Shown: positions 1-6,424 of the stretch, piece by piece
How positions within the stretch are numbered: position 1 is the first letter of the stretch
Layout of the letters: each line of letters begins with the position of its first letter
Assembly: GCA_045600525.1 (NCBI GenBank)
Contig: JAZRYC010000123.1
Span: 1-9,169, forward strand
From: F23-D06 sp045600525
Lineage (GTDB): Bacteria; Bacteroidota; Bacteroidia; Bacteroidales; WCHB1-69
Direction of reading: 5' to 3'
Length of the DNA stretch: 9,169 nucleotides
Translations under genes and position numbers: made by a program
The notes under the pieces: model-generated
Databases searched by the model: none
What the model was told of the DNA's origin: nothing
What the model saw: only the letters and a program-made list of their open reading frames with translations

Positions 1-725
1 TAGAACAAAACAAGAATTTCGGTGCTGAAATCGAAAACATATCCGACAACATTTCACAATTGGCTGTTCAAGGTCCGCTCGCTCTCAAAGCCATGCAAAA
101 ACTGACCGACAGCACGGTTATCGATATGGAATATTACACCAACAAAATTGTGAAATTTGCTGGTATCGACAACATTCTCTTCTCCACTACTGGTTACACA
201 GGTTCTGGTGGTTGCGAAATCTACTTCCCAAACGAATACGCTATGCAGATTTGGGACGCTGTTTTCGAAGCTGGTGCTGAATTCGACATCAAACCGATTG
301 GTCTCGGCGCACGCGACACCCTTCGTCTTGAAATGGGTTTCTGCCTATACGGCCACGAAATCGACGATACCATCTCCCCTATCGAAGCTGGTCTGGGCTG
401 GATTACCAAATTCGCTGAAGGCAAAGACTTCATCGACAGAAAATATATGGAAGACCTCAAAGCTAACGGCGTAACTCGCAAAATCGCCGGTTTTGAGCTC
501 ATTGATCGTGGTATTCCAAGAAACGGTTATGAAGTATGCGATGCTGAAGGCAATGTCATCGGAGAAGTTCGCTCTGGGACCTTCGGGCCTTCCGTAAACA
601 AAGGTATCGGTACTGCTTTAATTAAGAAGGAATTTGCAAAATCCGGCACCGAAATCTACATCAAGGTCCGCGAACGCCTCCTCAAGGCCGTCACCGTCAA
701 GATGCCGTTCTACAAACCTGAATAA
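1..725 (+). CDS. gcvT: Glycine cleavage system T protein (aminomethyltransferase), 5'-truncated by window edge
   Basis: GcvT takes the aminomethyl group from the lipoylated H protein, releases ammonia and passes the one-carbon unit to tetrahydrofolate. The reading frame is open from base 3, so about 240 residues are visible and roughly the first third of a usual ~360-residue protein lies outside the window. A TTG at 60 sits inside the conserved run SQLAVQGP and is an internal Leu codon, not a start. Family hallmarks are YTGSGGCEIYFP, GLGARDTLRLEMGFCLYGHEIDD followed by SPIEAGLGW, and the C-terminal barrel with AGFELIDRGIPRNGYEV and a final MPFYKPE. The protein is cytoplasmic. No gcvH or gcvP lies downstream; the gene ends the plus-strand unit just before a strong terminator, facing a convergent recF-umuD pair. 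I see no frameshift. Identification is firm. Confidence 0.95.
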   Translation, partial: EQNKNFGAEIENISDNISQLAVQGPLALKAMQKLTDSTVIDMEYYTNKIVKFAGIDNILFSTTGYTGSGGCEIYFPNEYAMQIWDAVFEAGAEFDIKPIGLGARDTLRLEMGFCLYGHEIDDTISPIEAGLGWITKFAEGKDFIDRKYMEDLKANGVTRKIAGFELIDRGIPRNGYEVCDAEGNVIGEVRSGTFGPSVNKGIGTALIKKEFAKSGTEIYIKVRERLLKAVTVKMPFYKPE

Positions 726-738
726 TCTTTCTAACACT

Positions 739-788
739 ATAAACAAAAAAACAGGATGGTCTTACGATCATCCTGTTTTTTTGTTTAT
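739..788. terminator. Long symmetric intrinsic terminator between gcvT and the umuD-like gene
   Basis: A 20-bp perfect inverted repeat (739-758 with 769-788) extends inward by three more pairs, one of them G-U, to a TTAC loop at 762-765. The GC-rich core CAGGATG/CATCCTG is flanked by seven A on the left and seven T on the right. The A7 and T7 runs pair with each other, so the structure reads as hairpin plus U-tract on either strand. It begins 13 bp after the gcvT stop and lies between convergent genes. It most likely ends gcvT transcription and may also stop transcripts coming from recF-umuD. Confidence 0.88.
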
Positions 789-946
789 AGGACACAATAT
801 TCTCGTCCATGGGCAATTTTCAAACTATAGATTCCAATAATTGTCATGCAACGATCCATTCTTGAAATGGCACAACAATTATTCCACCATTATCAACAAT
901 GAAATGGCCTCTTTAATTGAAGTGAAAATTTATGAATTGTGAATTT
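789..946. other. Convergent intergenic spacer, no gene seen
   Basis: This roughly 160-bp A/T-rich stretch lies between the gcvT terminator and the 3' end of the umuD-like gene. I see no convincing coding frame, promoter or RNA gene in it. The only structure is the short hairpin at 922-950, listed separately. Confidence 0.6.
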
Positions 947-950
947 TCAC
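922..950 (-). terminator. Possible weak hairpin terminator overlapping the umuD-like stop codon
   Basis: GTGAAAATT (922-930) and AATTTTCAC (942-950) form a perfect 9-bp inverted repeat with an 11-nt loop. The right arm covers the stop codon (947-949) of the minus-strand gene. On the minus strand the stem is followed by only two T before mixed sequence, so it is A/T-rich and weak as an intrinsic terminator. It could instead protect the mRNA 3' end, or be chance in A/T-rich DNA. The stronger hairpin at 739-788 can serve as backup. Confidence 0.35.
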
Positions 951-1357
951 ACTTTCTTTATCACGAAGGTCACGATACCCCATACGACAAAATGGTTATC
1001 CTCGGTCACTTCAATGGAAGGAAAATCGGGATTAGCTGGTCGCAGCCAGACTCTATTCTTTTCTATCTCAATTCGCTTCAAGGTAAACTCGCCGTCGATG
1101 TAGCAGACGGCAATACTATTCTGGGTGGGAGTTAGTGATTTATCAATGACGATAATGTCGCCATCCTGGATACCGGCCCCTTCCATGCTGTTTCCTGCGA
1201 CACGCGCATAGAATGTTGAAGCAGGATTTTTCACCACATAGCGATTGAGATCGAGCGTGGGTTCTGCGAAATCTTCTGCTGGGGAAGGAAAACCCGCCCT
1301 GATGCCTTCCACCAATGGAAACTTGTCTTTATGCGAATGCGGTGTAAATATATCCAT
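947..1357 (-). CDS. umuD: UmuD-like S24 family autoprotease (SOS mutagenesis / LexA-type peptidase domain without HTH)
   Basis: This 136-residue protein has the layout of UmuD: a short N-terminal arm and then an S24 peptidase fold, with no room for a LexA or CI DNA-binding domain. The probable self-cleavage site is Ala21-Gly22 in GIRAGFPSPAEDF, matching Cys24-Gly25 of E. coli UmuD. The catalytic serine is Ser57 (GNSMEG) and the lysine is Lys94 (GEFTLKRI), about the same spacing as Ser60/Lys97 in E. coli. In known systems RecA filaments trigger cleavage, and the product UmuD' works with UmuC as DNA polymerase V. The ATG lies 12 bp after the recF stop, so the two are probably co-transcribed. 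There is no Shine-Dalgarno. Unusually, umuC does not follow; the next gene downstream is the convergent gcvT. The protein could instead be a regulator or anti-repressor of similar fold, but the complete catalytic set favours an active protease. Confidence 0.9.
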   Translation of the reverse strand: MDIFTPHSHKDKFPLVEGIRAGFPSPAEDFAEPTLDLNRYVVKNPASTFYARVAGNSMEGAGIQDGDIIVIDKSLTPTQNSIAVCYIDGEFTLKRIEIEKNRVWLRPANPDFPSIEVTEDNHFVVWGIVTFVIKKV

Positions 1358-1369
1358 GAGAATATGGGG

Positions 1370-2461
1370 TTACGGATGGGTAATCGGAATGATTTGATGT
1401 TGGATACCGTGTTCACCGAGAATCTGCATAACGCGGTTTTCGTCTGTGTCAGAAATAAAGACCTGTCCGAAATGGTCCTGGCCCACCATATTGAGGAGTT
1501 CAGCAATTCGAGTGCGGTCAAGTTTGTCAAAAATGTCATCCAGCAGCAAAATCGGTTTGATATGCTTACGTTCATATGAATAGTCAAACTGCGCCAAACG
1601 CATGGCTAGCGAAAAAGACTTCTGCTGTCCTTGAGAACCAAAGCGTTTCACCGGCTGCCCGTTGATCAGGAACAGAAAGTCGTCCTTATGGACACCGAAA
1701 TTCGTAAAGCCGCTGCACGCGTCAGCCGCTGCGGCACTTTGAAGTCCCTCCATGTAGGTATTGGTAAGCAATCCAGACTGATACTGAATATCCACGGCCT
1801 CCTGTCCATCGGAAAGCTGGCGGTAGTGTTTTTGAAAGATGGGGAAAATATTCTGGATAAAATCCTGTCTCCTTGAAAAAATGAAGTTACCCAGTGGAAT
1901 CATCTGTTCGTCCACAATCTGCAATAGCGTAGGATCAGACGAATGCTGTTCGGAGAACTGCTTAAGAAGGGCATTGCGCTGCATCAGCAGTTTGCGATAG
2001 GAAATCAGCTGTTGCAAATATTCGGCATCGAATTGGGAGATAATGGTGTCGAAGAACTTGCGGCGTGTATCGCTACCCTCGTTAATGATATCGCTGTCAT
2101 AAGGTGAGACCATCACCACGGGGAAAAGGCCGATGTGTGCACTGAGGCGTTGGTACTCCTTCTTATTGGCGCGCATTGACTTATGACCGTTCTTATATGT
2201 ACAGCTCACCTGCGTATTGTTTTGTGTTTCATGGTTGCAGAACTCGCCATGTATGGCAAAGAAATCCGTGTCAAAACGTACCGAAAAGACATCCTGCGAA
2301 GCAAAATAGCTTTTGCAGAACGACAGATAGTAGATGGCATCGAGAAGGTTCGTTTTGCCGCTTCCGTTCTTTCCGACGATGCCGTTTACGTTTTCATCAA
2401 ACGTAAACTCAGCCTCCTCGTAGCTTTTGAAATTCGTTAATTTTAGATGTTTGAGAAACAC
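1370..2461 (-). CDS. recF: DNA replication and repair protein RecF
   Basis: RecF is an SMC/ABC-like ATPase that, with RecO and RecR, helps load RecA onto gapped single-stranded DNA. At 363 residues it is of normal family length. Visible motifs are the RecF opening LKHLKLTNFKSY, Walker A GKNGSGKT (30-37), the ABC-signature region GSQGQQKS (275-282), Walker B ILLLDDIFDKLD (304-315) and the D-loop-like FISDTDENR (336-343). The start is GTG at 2461. An in-frame TAA at 2468-2470 leaves only ATC and ATT codons upstream, and starting here gives the expected N-terminus. The gene is cytoplasmic. It is the first gene of a likely recF-umuD operon, separated from the upstream peptidase gene by 181 bp holding a terminator and a possible promoter. 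No dnaA, dnaN or gyrB neighbours are present. Confidence 0.96.
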   Translation of the reverse strand: MFLKHLKLTNFKSYEEAEFTFDENVNGIVGKNGSGKTNLLDAIYYLSFCKSYFASQDVFSVRFDTDFFAIHGEFCNHETQNNTQVSCTYKNGHKSMRANKKEYQRLSAHIGLFPVVMVSPYDSDIINEGSDTRRKFFDTIISQFDAEYLQQLISYRKLLMQRNALLKQFSEQHSSDPTLLQIVDEQMIPLGNFIFSRRQDFIQNIFPIFQKHYRQLSDGQEAVDIQYQSGLLTNTYMEGLQSAAAADACSGFTNFGVHKDDFLFLINGQPVKRFGSQGQQKSFSLAMRLAQFDYSYERKHIKPILLLDDIFDKLDRTRIAELLNMVGQDHFGQVFISDTDENRVMQILGEHGIQHQIIPITHP

Positions 2462-2513
2462 AATGATTTACATTTGTATTTTATATTATATCAATAACTT
2501 ATAAGAATTTTTC

Positions 2514-2544
2514 AAAATTTATCGCAACACTAGTAATTTACAAT
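2514..2544 (-). promoter_or_regulatory. Possible recF promoter (weak match to the Bacteroidota consensus)
   Basis: On the minus strand ATTG (2544-2541) is followed after 19 bp by TAAATTTT (2521-2514), seven of eight matches to TAnnTTTG, with a G one base further on. Spacing fits the Bacteroidota -33/-7 arrangement. A start around 2506 would give a leader of about 45 nt before the GTG at 2461. The region is very A/T-rich, so chance matches are likely. A small inverted repeat TACATTTGTA (2469-2478) lies just upstream of the start codon, with no known role. Confidence 0.3.
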
Positions 2545-2572
2545 TGACAATAATGTTTTCTTTGGTATTTAT

Positions 2573-2622
2573 AAAAATATGAGTTATGGGGAGAGTCGTA
2601 AACTCGGTGCCCATAACTCATA
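2573..2622 (-). terminator. Intrinsic terminator of the M49 peptidase gene
   Basis: A 13-bp perfect inverted repeat (2578-2590 with 2610-2622, core GAGTTATGGG/CCCATAACTC) encloses a second short stem, GAGT 2593-2596 with ACTC 2602-2605. On the minus strand it is followed directly by five T (2577-2573). It starts about 20 bp after the stop codon at 2643 and separates the peptidase transcript from recF. Confidence 0.75.
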
Positions 2623-2642
2623 ACAATATCAGTATAGATAAA

Positions 2643-4295
2643 TTATTTCTTGAGGCCTAAGACATCGAGTCCTTGGTTGAAGCGAATATCGCGAGGAATA
2701 CCGGCCTTATTGATGCGGTCGAGATCCTTTTGGAGGTTCTCGCCGATGGTGCCATGTTCCTTGCTAAACTGAGAAGCAAAATCAAAATCGCCCGTAGCCT
2801 GTGTTTTGAGGATCATGGCGATCCAAGCATTTATAGCCTTTTCAGCCTTTTCATAATCGATATGGTAAGTGCCGTTGCCATTGCGTTTGAAGGCGCCTTG
2901 TTCCTCAAAGAAGTTGTAGCACATCATATTGGCCACGCCATGGGCGTCAGCTGCGCCAAAGCGTACTGAGCGAAGCAGACCGACGATATAGGTAGTAATG
3001 GCGTCTTCCTTGGTAATATTGGTAATTTCGCCCTTATCCACCAATGCGCAAACGAGGTGCAAACCGAGAATATCAGCCTTGGCTTCTTCCCAGTTGGTAT
3101 TTTCGGTCTTCATCGCAGCGTCCACAGAGCCTCTGCCATTGATCGTGGTTTTCACTCCTAAGCCATGGCCTACTTCGTGGAAGGTGACATTCCAGAAGAA
3201 CGCGTCAAAGTTAATATGGCTTTGTTCGGACGGTTCAACGACCATTTCTCCAATCGGCTTCATGATTTTATCAAATTTAGCCTGCATAGCATTGCGGAGT
3301 TGGAAACGTCTGGAGCCCTTGGCAGCTTGCACTCTATCGTCATTCGGCAAGTTGATAGCGATCGTCTTACCACCGCCATTGCAGTCGCCGCCGTAGAAAA
3401 TCACGACATAAACATTGAGATCGGAAGACGTACCCGGAACATAGTTACGATATTTGGCATCGCAGGGAAGTTCCTTTTGGAGTTGCGGAAGCATGGAGAC
3501 GAATTTCGTAAGTTTGTTGCTTTCCTTTTCGTTTTTAACCAAGACGAATGCTTCATAAGAAGTTTTCAAGACATTGAGTTTGTCATCATAATTTTCAATC
3601 GGGCCGACGACAAAATCAAGTTTGGTGTCCTTCATATCCATCCAAGCCATGTCACTTTCATAGTAATCATCGGTTTGGAGAGCTTTCTTACGTAGGGTAA
3701 GATACTTCTTCATAGCAGGATTTTCGCAAATGTTGATAGCTTTGTCGAGCAATGCGCAAACCTTGTCAATTTTTTCCTTGTAGAATTCGTGGTACCATAC
3801 AGATTTAAGGGAGCCGTCGTTATTGCGTACGAGCACAGTATAGTGGGAATCCTTGTTTTTATCTTGAAAAGCTTCATATTCTTCCAAAGTCAGATCCTGT
3901 GGATAATAATTGCAGGTGGCGGGTTTTGCGCCATAGCCAGGCAGGAAGGGTTTGTCGTTATCCAAACGATCCCAAGCGCCGTAGTTAATCAGGGCGAATT
4001 CCTTCATCCATTTATCCTGAATAGTATCCAGGGAAGACTTCGGTCCGAAGGTCTGTTCCCAGAAGAGATCATCCATAATTTGTCCAATTTCAAAGAAAAT
4101 GGGAATCAGTTGCTTGTCATTCTCACTCAACTGGGAGAGATCCGTTTTAAGGTCGAAGTAAGCATATTCCTCCACTTTCTGTTGGAGTTCGCTTTTGGAG
4201 GTTTCCTCCAAGACATCCGTTTTTTTGTCCTTACAGGACGTGGTCAGCACCGCAAAGCAGCCAAATGCGATAACCATAGTCATGAGTTTTTTCAT
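2643..4295 (-). CDS. M49-family (dipeptidyl-peptidase III-like) zinc metallopeptidase, predicted lipoprotein
   Basis: This is a 550-residue exported zinc hydrolase. The N-terminus MKKLMTMVIAFGCFAVLTTSC is a lipoprotein signal peptide with lipobox LTTS-C21; KDKKTD follows, so the mature protein probably sits in the membrane of the periplasm. Zinc site: HEVGH at 373-377 (ligands His373 and His377, catalytic Glu374) and EEAKAD at 403-408 (Glu404 the likely third ligand). Other M49-like blocks are GPIENYDDKLNVLKTSYEAF (231-250), YGGDCNGGGKTIAINLPNDD (301-320) and GLGVKTTINGRGSVDAAMK (378-396). Classical M49 enzymes carry the hexapeptide HExxGH; here it is a pentapeptide HExxH. Dipeptide release from peptide N-termini is the expected activity from family knowledge, but the substrate is unknown and the protein is shorter than the ~700-residue DPP III enzymes. 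Its ATG overlaps the stop of the upstream gene (ATGA, 4292-4295), implying translational coupling. Confidence 0.85.
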   Translation of the reverse strand: MKKLMTMVIAFGCFAVLTTSCKDKKTDVLEETSKSELQQKVEEYAYFDLKTDLSQLSENDKQLIPIFFEIGQIMDDLFWEQTFGPKSSLDTIQDKWMKEFALINYGAWDRLDNDKPFLPGYGAKPATCNYYPQDLTLEEYEAFQDKNKDSHYTVLVRNNDGSLKSVWYHEFYKEKIDKVCALLDKAINICENPAMKKYLTLRKKALQTDDYYESDMAWMDMKDTKLDFVVGPIENYDDKLNVLKTSYEAFVLVKNEKESNKLTKFVSMLPQLQKELPCDAKYRNYVPGTSSDLNVYVVIFYGGDCNGGGKTIAINLPNDDRVQAAKGSRRFQLRNAMQAKFDKIMKPIGEMVVEPSEQSHINFDAFFWNVTFHEVGHGLGVKTTINGRGSVDAAMKTENTNWEEAKADILGLHLVCALVDKGEITNITKEDAITTYIVGLLRSVRFGAADAHGVANMMCYNFFEEQGAFKRNGNGTYHIDYEKAEKAINAWIAMILKTQATGDFDFASQFSKEHGTIGENLQKDLDRINKAGIPRDIRFNQGLDVLGLKK

Positions 4296-4837
4296 AATCG
4301 GGTTTTATTAAAGTGAAAATATCTTTTGAAATCATCTGTAAAATAAGGGAAGCACCAGTGTTCCAGCACCTTTTCGGCAGAAAGAGTGGTTTCCGAAAGA
4401 GATCCTTTTTCAAAGGAAAACAAGCGGGCAGCATCAGAAATCTCGTCAGCAATGGGCAATCCGTTGTCAATGCGACAGATAGCGTCATCATAGGTCATGC
4501 GGAAATAATAGAACATCCGTTCATTGGTTAGGAGGGTGCAATTCCCCACCCTGTCCAACACCAGGCGACGTTGTTCGTCAGACCAATCCGGATCAATGGG
4601 AACCAATTTCTTACCTGTCAGTACACAAGCCAATACGGCGGCGCAGTTCAGAAAGCCCTTATCCATCACCAAGGCGATGGTGGATGTAGAAAGCGCATCC
4701 AATTCGTTCATAATGGGAGCGATGCGCTGGGCAAAACGTCCATACGTGGAGATCTCTCCCCGGAAGTTCAACGCCGTGGCCTCGGGATTGATCCTTAAAG
4801 CTCTGATCAAAGGATAGTAAACAGCATCGACAAACAT
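4292..4837 (-). CDS. Truncated AMP-forming adenylation-domain (acyl/aminoacyl-AMP synthetase) N-terminal fragment
   Basis: A 181-residue protein that resembles only the first part of an ANL-superfamily adenylation enzyme. Visible are NPEATALNFRGEISTYGRFAQRI (18-39, like the start of A-domains with their TY motif) and ALVMDKGFLNCAAVLACVLTGKKLVPIDPDWSDEQRRLVLD (55-95, like A2, GKxYVPIDP). Where the ATP-binding A3 loop (TSGTTGxPK) should come, near 139-152, it reads LFSFEKGSLSETTL, and the protein then ends with no A4-A10 motifs, so adenylation is unlikely. A GTG at 4879 in the same frame would add 14 residues, but it lies upstream of the predicted transcription start, so the ATG at 4837 is preferred. 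There is no frameshift visible: downstream DNA is already the M49 peptidase, with an ATGA overlap. It may be a decayed remnant kept as a leader, or a repurposed small protein. Function unknown. Confidence 0.65.
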   Translation of the reverse strand: MFVDAVYYPLIRALRINPEATALNFRGEISTYGRFAQRIAPIMNELDALSTSTIALVMDKGFLNCAAVLACVLTGKKLVPIDPDWSDEQRRLVLDRVGNCTLLTNERMFYYFRMTYDDAICRIDNGLPIADEISDAARLFSFEKGSLSETTLSAEKVLEHWCFPYFTDDFKRYFHFNKTRL

Positions 4838-4858
4838 AGCATGTAAAAAAATGAGGTG

Positions 4859-4891
4859 CAAAGATAGCAAAAAAATCACACCTACTGCATA
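4859..4891 (-). promoter_or_regulatory. Promoter for the adenylation-fragment / M49 peptidase operon
   Basis: On the minus strand TATCTTTG (4866-4859) matches the Bacteroidota -7 element TAnnTTTG fully. TATG (4891-4888) lies 21 bp upstream as a three-of-four match to the -33 TTTG. Transcription would begin near 4852, giving a leader of about 15 nt to the ATG at 4837. It is placed back to back with the kor operon promoter. Confidence 0.5.
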
Positions 4892-4909
4892 GGATATCAG
4901 GTGTTAAAT

Positions 4910-4923
4910 TTGATAGTTATCAA
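4910..4923. promoter_or_regulatory. Palindrome midway between divergent promoters, candidate operator
   Basis: TTGATAGTTATCAA is an inverted repeat with 6-bp arms (TTGATA/TATCAA) and a 2-bp centre. Its centre is about 25 bp from the nearest element of each of the two divergent promoters (4891 and 4942). Such a position suits a dimeric regulator acting on both units. No regulator gene is nearby, and a 14-bp palindrome in A/T-rich DNA may be chance. Confidence 0.3.
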
Positions 4924-4941
4924 TTTTAGGGCAAAAAAAGT

Positions 4942-4973
4942 TTTGAATGAGAGTAAAAAAATTCGTATATTTG
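4942..4973 (+). promoter_or_regulatory. Bacteroidota-type promoter of the 2-oxoacid oxidoreductase operon
   Basis: TTTG (4942-4945), a 20-bp spacer and TATATTTG (4966-4973) match the Bacteroidota -33/-7 consensus (TTTG, 19-21 bp, TAnnTTTG) at every fixed position. Transcription should begin near 4980, leaving a leader of about 60 nt before the ATG at 5043. The -7 element is bracketed by GAGAG (4949-4953) and CTCTC (4976-4980), and the leader contains the palindrome TAACTAGTTA (5021-5030); whether either matters is unknown. Confidence 0.75.
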
Positions 4974-5042
4974 CGCTCTCCTACGGGAACATTGAGAAAA
5001 TTATCTAACAACCAAATTAATAACTAGTTAAATTCAAAAATT

Positions 5043-5267
5043 ATGGCATTTAAAGGAGCTTTAATCATTGACACTGAAAAGTGTAAAGGTTGCGGCGTCT
5101 GCATCACGGGATGCCCGAACCAGTGCATCGCACTTTCCAAACATGTAAATGCAAAGGGTTACAATTACCTCGAAATGGTAAATGAAGACGCCTGCATCGG
5201 ATGCGCAAGTTGCGCAGTGATCTGCCCGGACGGCGTGATCGAAGTTTACCGTGCAAAGGCAGAATAA
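5043..5267 (+). CDS. korD: 2-oxoacid:ferredoxin oxidoreductase, delta (2x[4Fe-4S] ferredoxin) subunit
   Basis: This 74-residue ferredoxin-like subunit carries two CxxCxxCxxxCP clusters: Cys14, 17, 20, 24 and Cys51, 54, 57, 61, each binding one [4Fe-4S] centre. It passes electrons from the TPP-bound intermediate in the beta subunit towards external ferredoxin. A further cysteine, Cys28, lies just after the first motif and is not one of the eight expected ligands. It is the first gene of the operon, 61 bp ahead of the alpha subunit gene. The ATG is preceded by an A/T-rich leader (AATTCAAAAATT) without a Shine-Dalgarno, normal in Bacteroidota. The symbol follows the korDABC order; vor naming is equally possible because this subunit does not determine substrate. 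Confidence 0.88.
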   Translation: MAFKGALIIDTEKCKGCGVCITGCPNQCIALSKHVNAKGYNYLEMVNEDACIGCASCAVICPDGVIEVYRAKAE

Positions 5268-5327
5268 TCCTCGCTTTTCAAATTCAGAATTAAAAAAAAC
5301 AATTAACAAACTAAACAACTTAGTAAA

Positions 5328-6407
5328 ATGGCAAAAGAATTAAAATTGATGAAGGGTAATCAAGCCATTGCTGAGGCTGCCATTCGTTGCGGTGCCGACG
5401 GTTATTTCGGATATCCTATCACCCCGCAGAGTGAGGTTCTCGAGCATTTGATGGCTGAAAGACCATATTTGACAACCGGTATGGTTGTACTTCAAGCCGA
5501 AAGCGAACTTGCATCTATCAACATGGTATATGCTGGCGCAGCAGCCGGAAAACGCGTTATGACATCTTCCTCTTCCCCTGGTTTCTCCCTGATGCAGGAA
5601 GGTCTTTCCTACATTGCAGGTGCTGAACTTCCTGCATTGTGCGTAAACGTCGTTCGTGGTGGTCCTGGTCTTGGTACTATCCAACCTTCTCAGTCCGACT
5701 ATTTCCAGACAACAAAGGGCGGCGGCCACGGTGACTACAGATTGATCACCCTCGCTCCCGCTTCCGTGCAGGAAATGTACGACTTTGTAGAACTCGGCTT
5801 CGACTTGGCATTCAAATACAGAAACCCGGTTGCCATTCTTTCTGATGGTGTCATCGGTCAGGTTATGGAAAAAGTCATGGTTGACGACTACAAACCTCGT
5901 TGGACAAACGAATATATCGAACAAAACTGTCCGTGGGCTGCAACGGGTCACCGTTCCACTGGCAAACACAGAATCGTTACTTCTCTTGAACTCGAAGCCC
6001 TCAAGCAAGAAGCCATCAACGACAGAATCCAAGCTAAATACAGAAAATGCGAAGAAGAAGACGCTCGTTATGAAGCTATCAACTGTGACGACGCTGAATA
6101 TCTGTTCGTAGCATACGGCTCAGCTGCCCGTATCTGTATGAAGTCTATGGAACTCGCTCGCGCTGAAGGCATCAAGGTTGGTTTGATCCGTCCTATCACC
6201 TTGTGGCCGTTCCCGACCAAAGCTGTTAAGGAAATCGGTGGCCGCATAAAGAAGATCTTAAGCGTTGAAATGAACGCTGGTCAGATGATGGAAGATGTCA
6301 AGTTGGCAGTGGACTGCAAGGTTCCTGTTGAACACTTCGGCCGTTATGGTGGCGTCATCCCGACTCCGATCGAAATTCTCGATGCTTTGAAAAAAATGGT
6401 TAAATAA
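5328..6407 (+). CDS. vorB: 2-oxoacid:ferredoxin oxidoreductase, alpha subunit (VorB/KorA family)
   Basis: The 359-residue alpha subunit holds the pyrimidine-binding (PYR) part of the TPP fold and the transketolase C-terminal-like domain. It begins MAKELKLMKGNQAIAEAAIRCGADGYFGYPITPQSEVLEHL, where GN-AIAEAA and YPITPQSE (27-34) are the family signature. QAESELASINMVYAGAAAGKRVMTSSSSPG follows, the segment that contacts the cofactor and inter-subunit face. The C-terminal domain includes FVAYGSAARI and GLIRPITLWPFPTKAV. With the other three subunits it converts a 2-oxoacid, CoA and oxidised ferredoxin to acyl-CoA, CO2 and reduced ferredoxin. Proteins like this are usually named VorB (2-oxoisovalerate) or KorA (2-oxoglutarate); sequence reading alone does not settle the substrate. 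The beta subunit gene begins 17 bp downstream. Confidence 0.9.
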   Translation: MAKELKLMKGNQAIAEAAIRCGADGYFGYPITPQSEVLEHLMAERPYLTTGMVVLQAESELASINMVYAGAAAGKRVMTSSSSPGFSLMQEGLSYIAGAELPALCVNVVRGGPGLGTIQPSQSDYFQTTKGGGHGDYRLITLAPASVQEMYDFVELGFDLAFKYRNPVAILSDGVIGQVMEKVMVDDYKPRWTNEYIEQNCPWAATGHRSTGKHRIVTSLELEALKQEAINDRIQAKYRKCEEEDARYEAINCDDAEYLFVAYGSAARICMKSMELARAEGIKVGLIRPITLWPFPTKAVKEIGGRIKKILSVEMNAGQMMEDVKLAVDCKVPVEHFGRYGGVIPTPIEILDALKKMVK

Positions 6408-6424
6408 TTTAATGTTTTGAAATT

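Noticed and set aside
60..62. TTG at 60 as the real gcvT start
   Set aside because: Conserved T-protein sequence continues upstream in frame to the window edge, so this is an internal Leu codon.
634..840. A 68-residue plus-strand open frame over the gcvT end and its terminator
   Set aside because: It runs through the 3' end of gcvT and the terminator hairpin, with low-complexity Ser/Arg-rich translation; a shadow frame.
2469..2478. TACATTTGTA inverted repeat before recF as a LexA-type operator
   Set aside because: Arms are only four bases, the region is very A/T-rich, and no Bacteroidota SOS box consensus known to me supports it.
4231..4491. An 86-residue open frame on the minus strand across the adenylation-fragment/peptidase junction, considered as the frameshifted continuation of the fragment
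   Set aside because: Its translation shows no A-domain motifs and it overlaps well-supported coding sequence in another frame, so it is a shadow frame and not a frameshifted remainder.
4838..4879. GTG at 4879 as the start of the adenylation fragment, adding 14 hydrophobic residues (IFLLSLHLIFLHA) that could look like a signal sequence
   Set aside because: The extension overlaps a full TAnnTTTG promoter element, and transcription would begin downstream of the GTG. The conserved part starts at the ATG at 4837. It remains a possibility if another promoter lies further upstream.
5021..5030. TAACTAGTTA palindrome in the kor leader as an operator or riboswitch part
   Set aside because: It is a 10-bp A/T-rich palindrome with no flanking structure; I see no riboswitch-like fold in the 60-nt leader.
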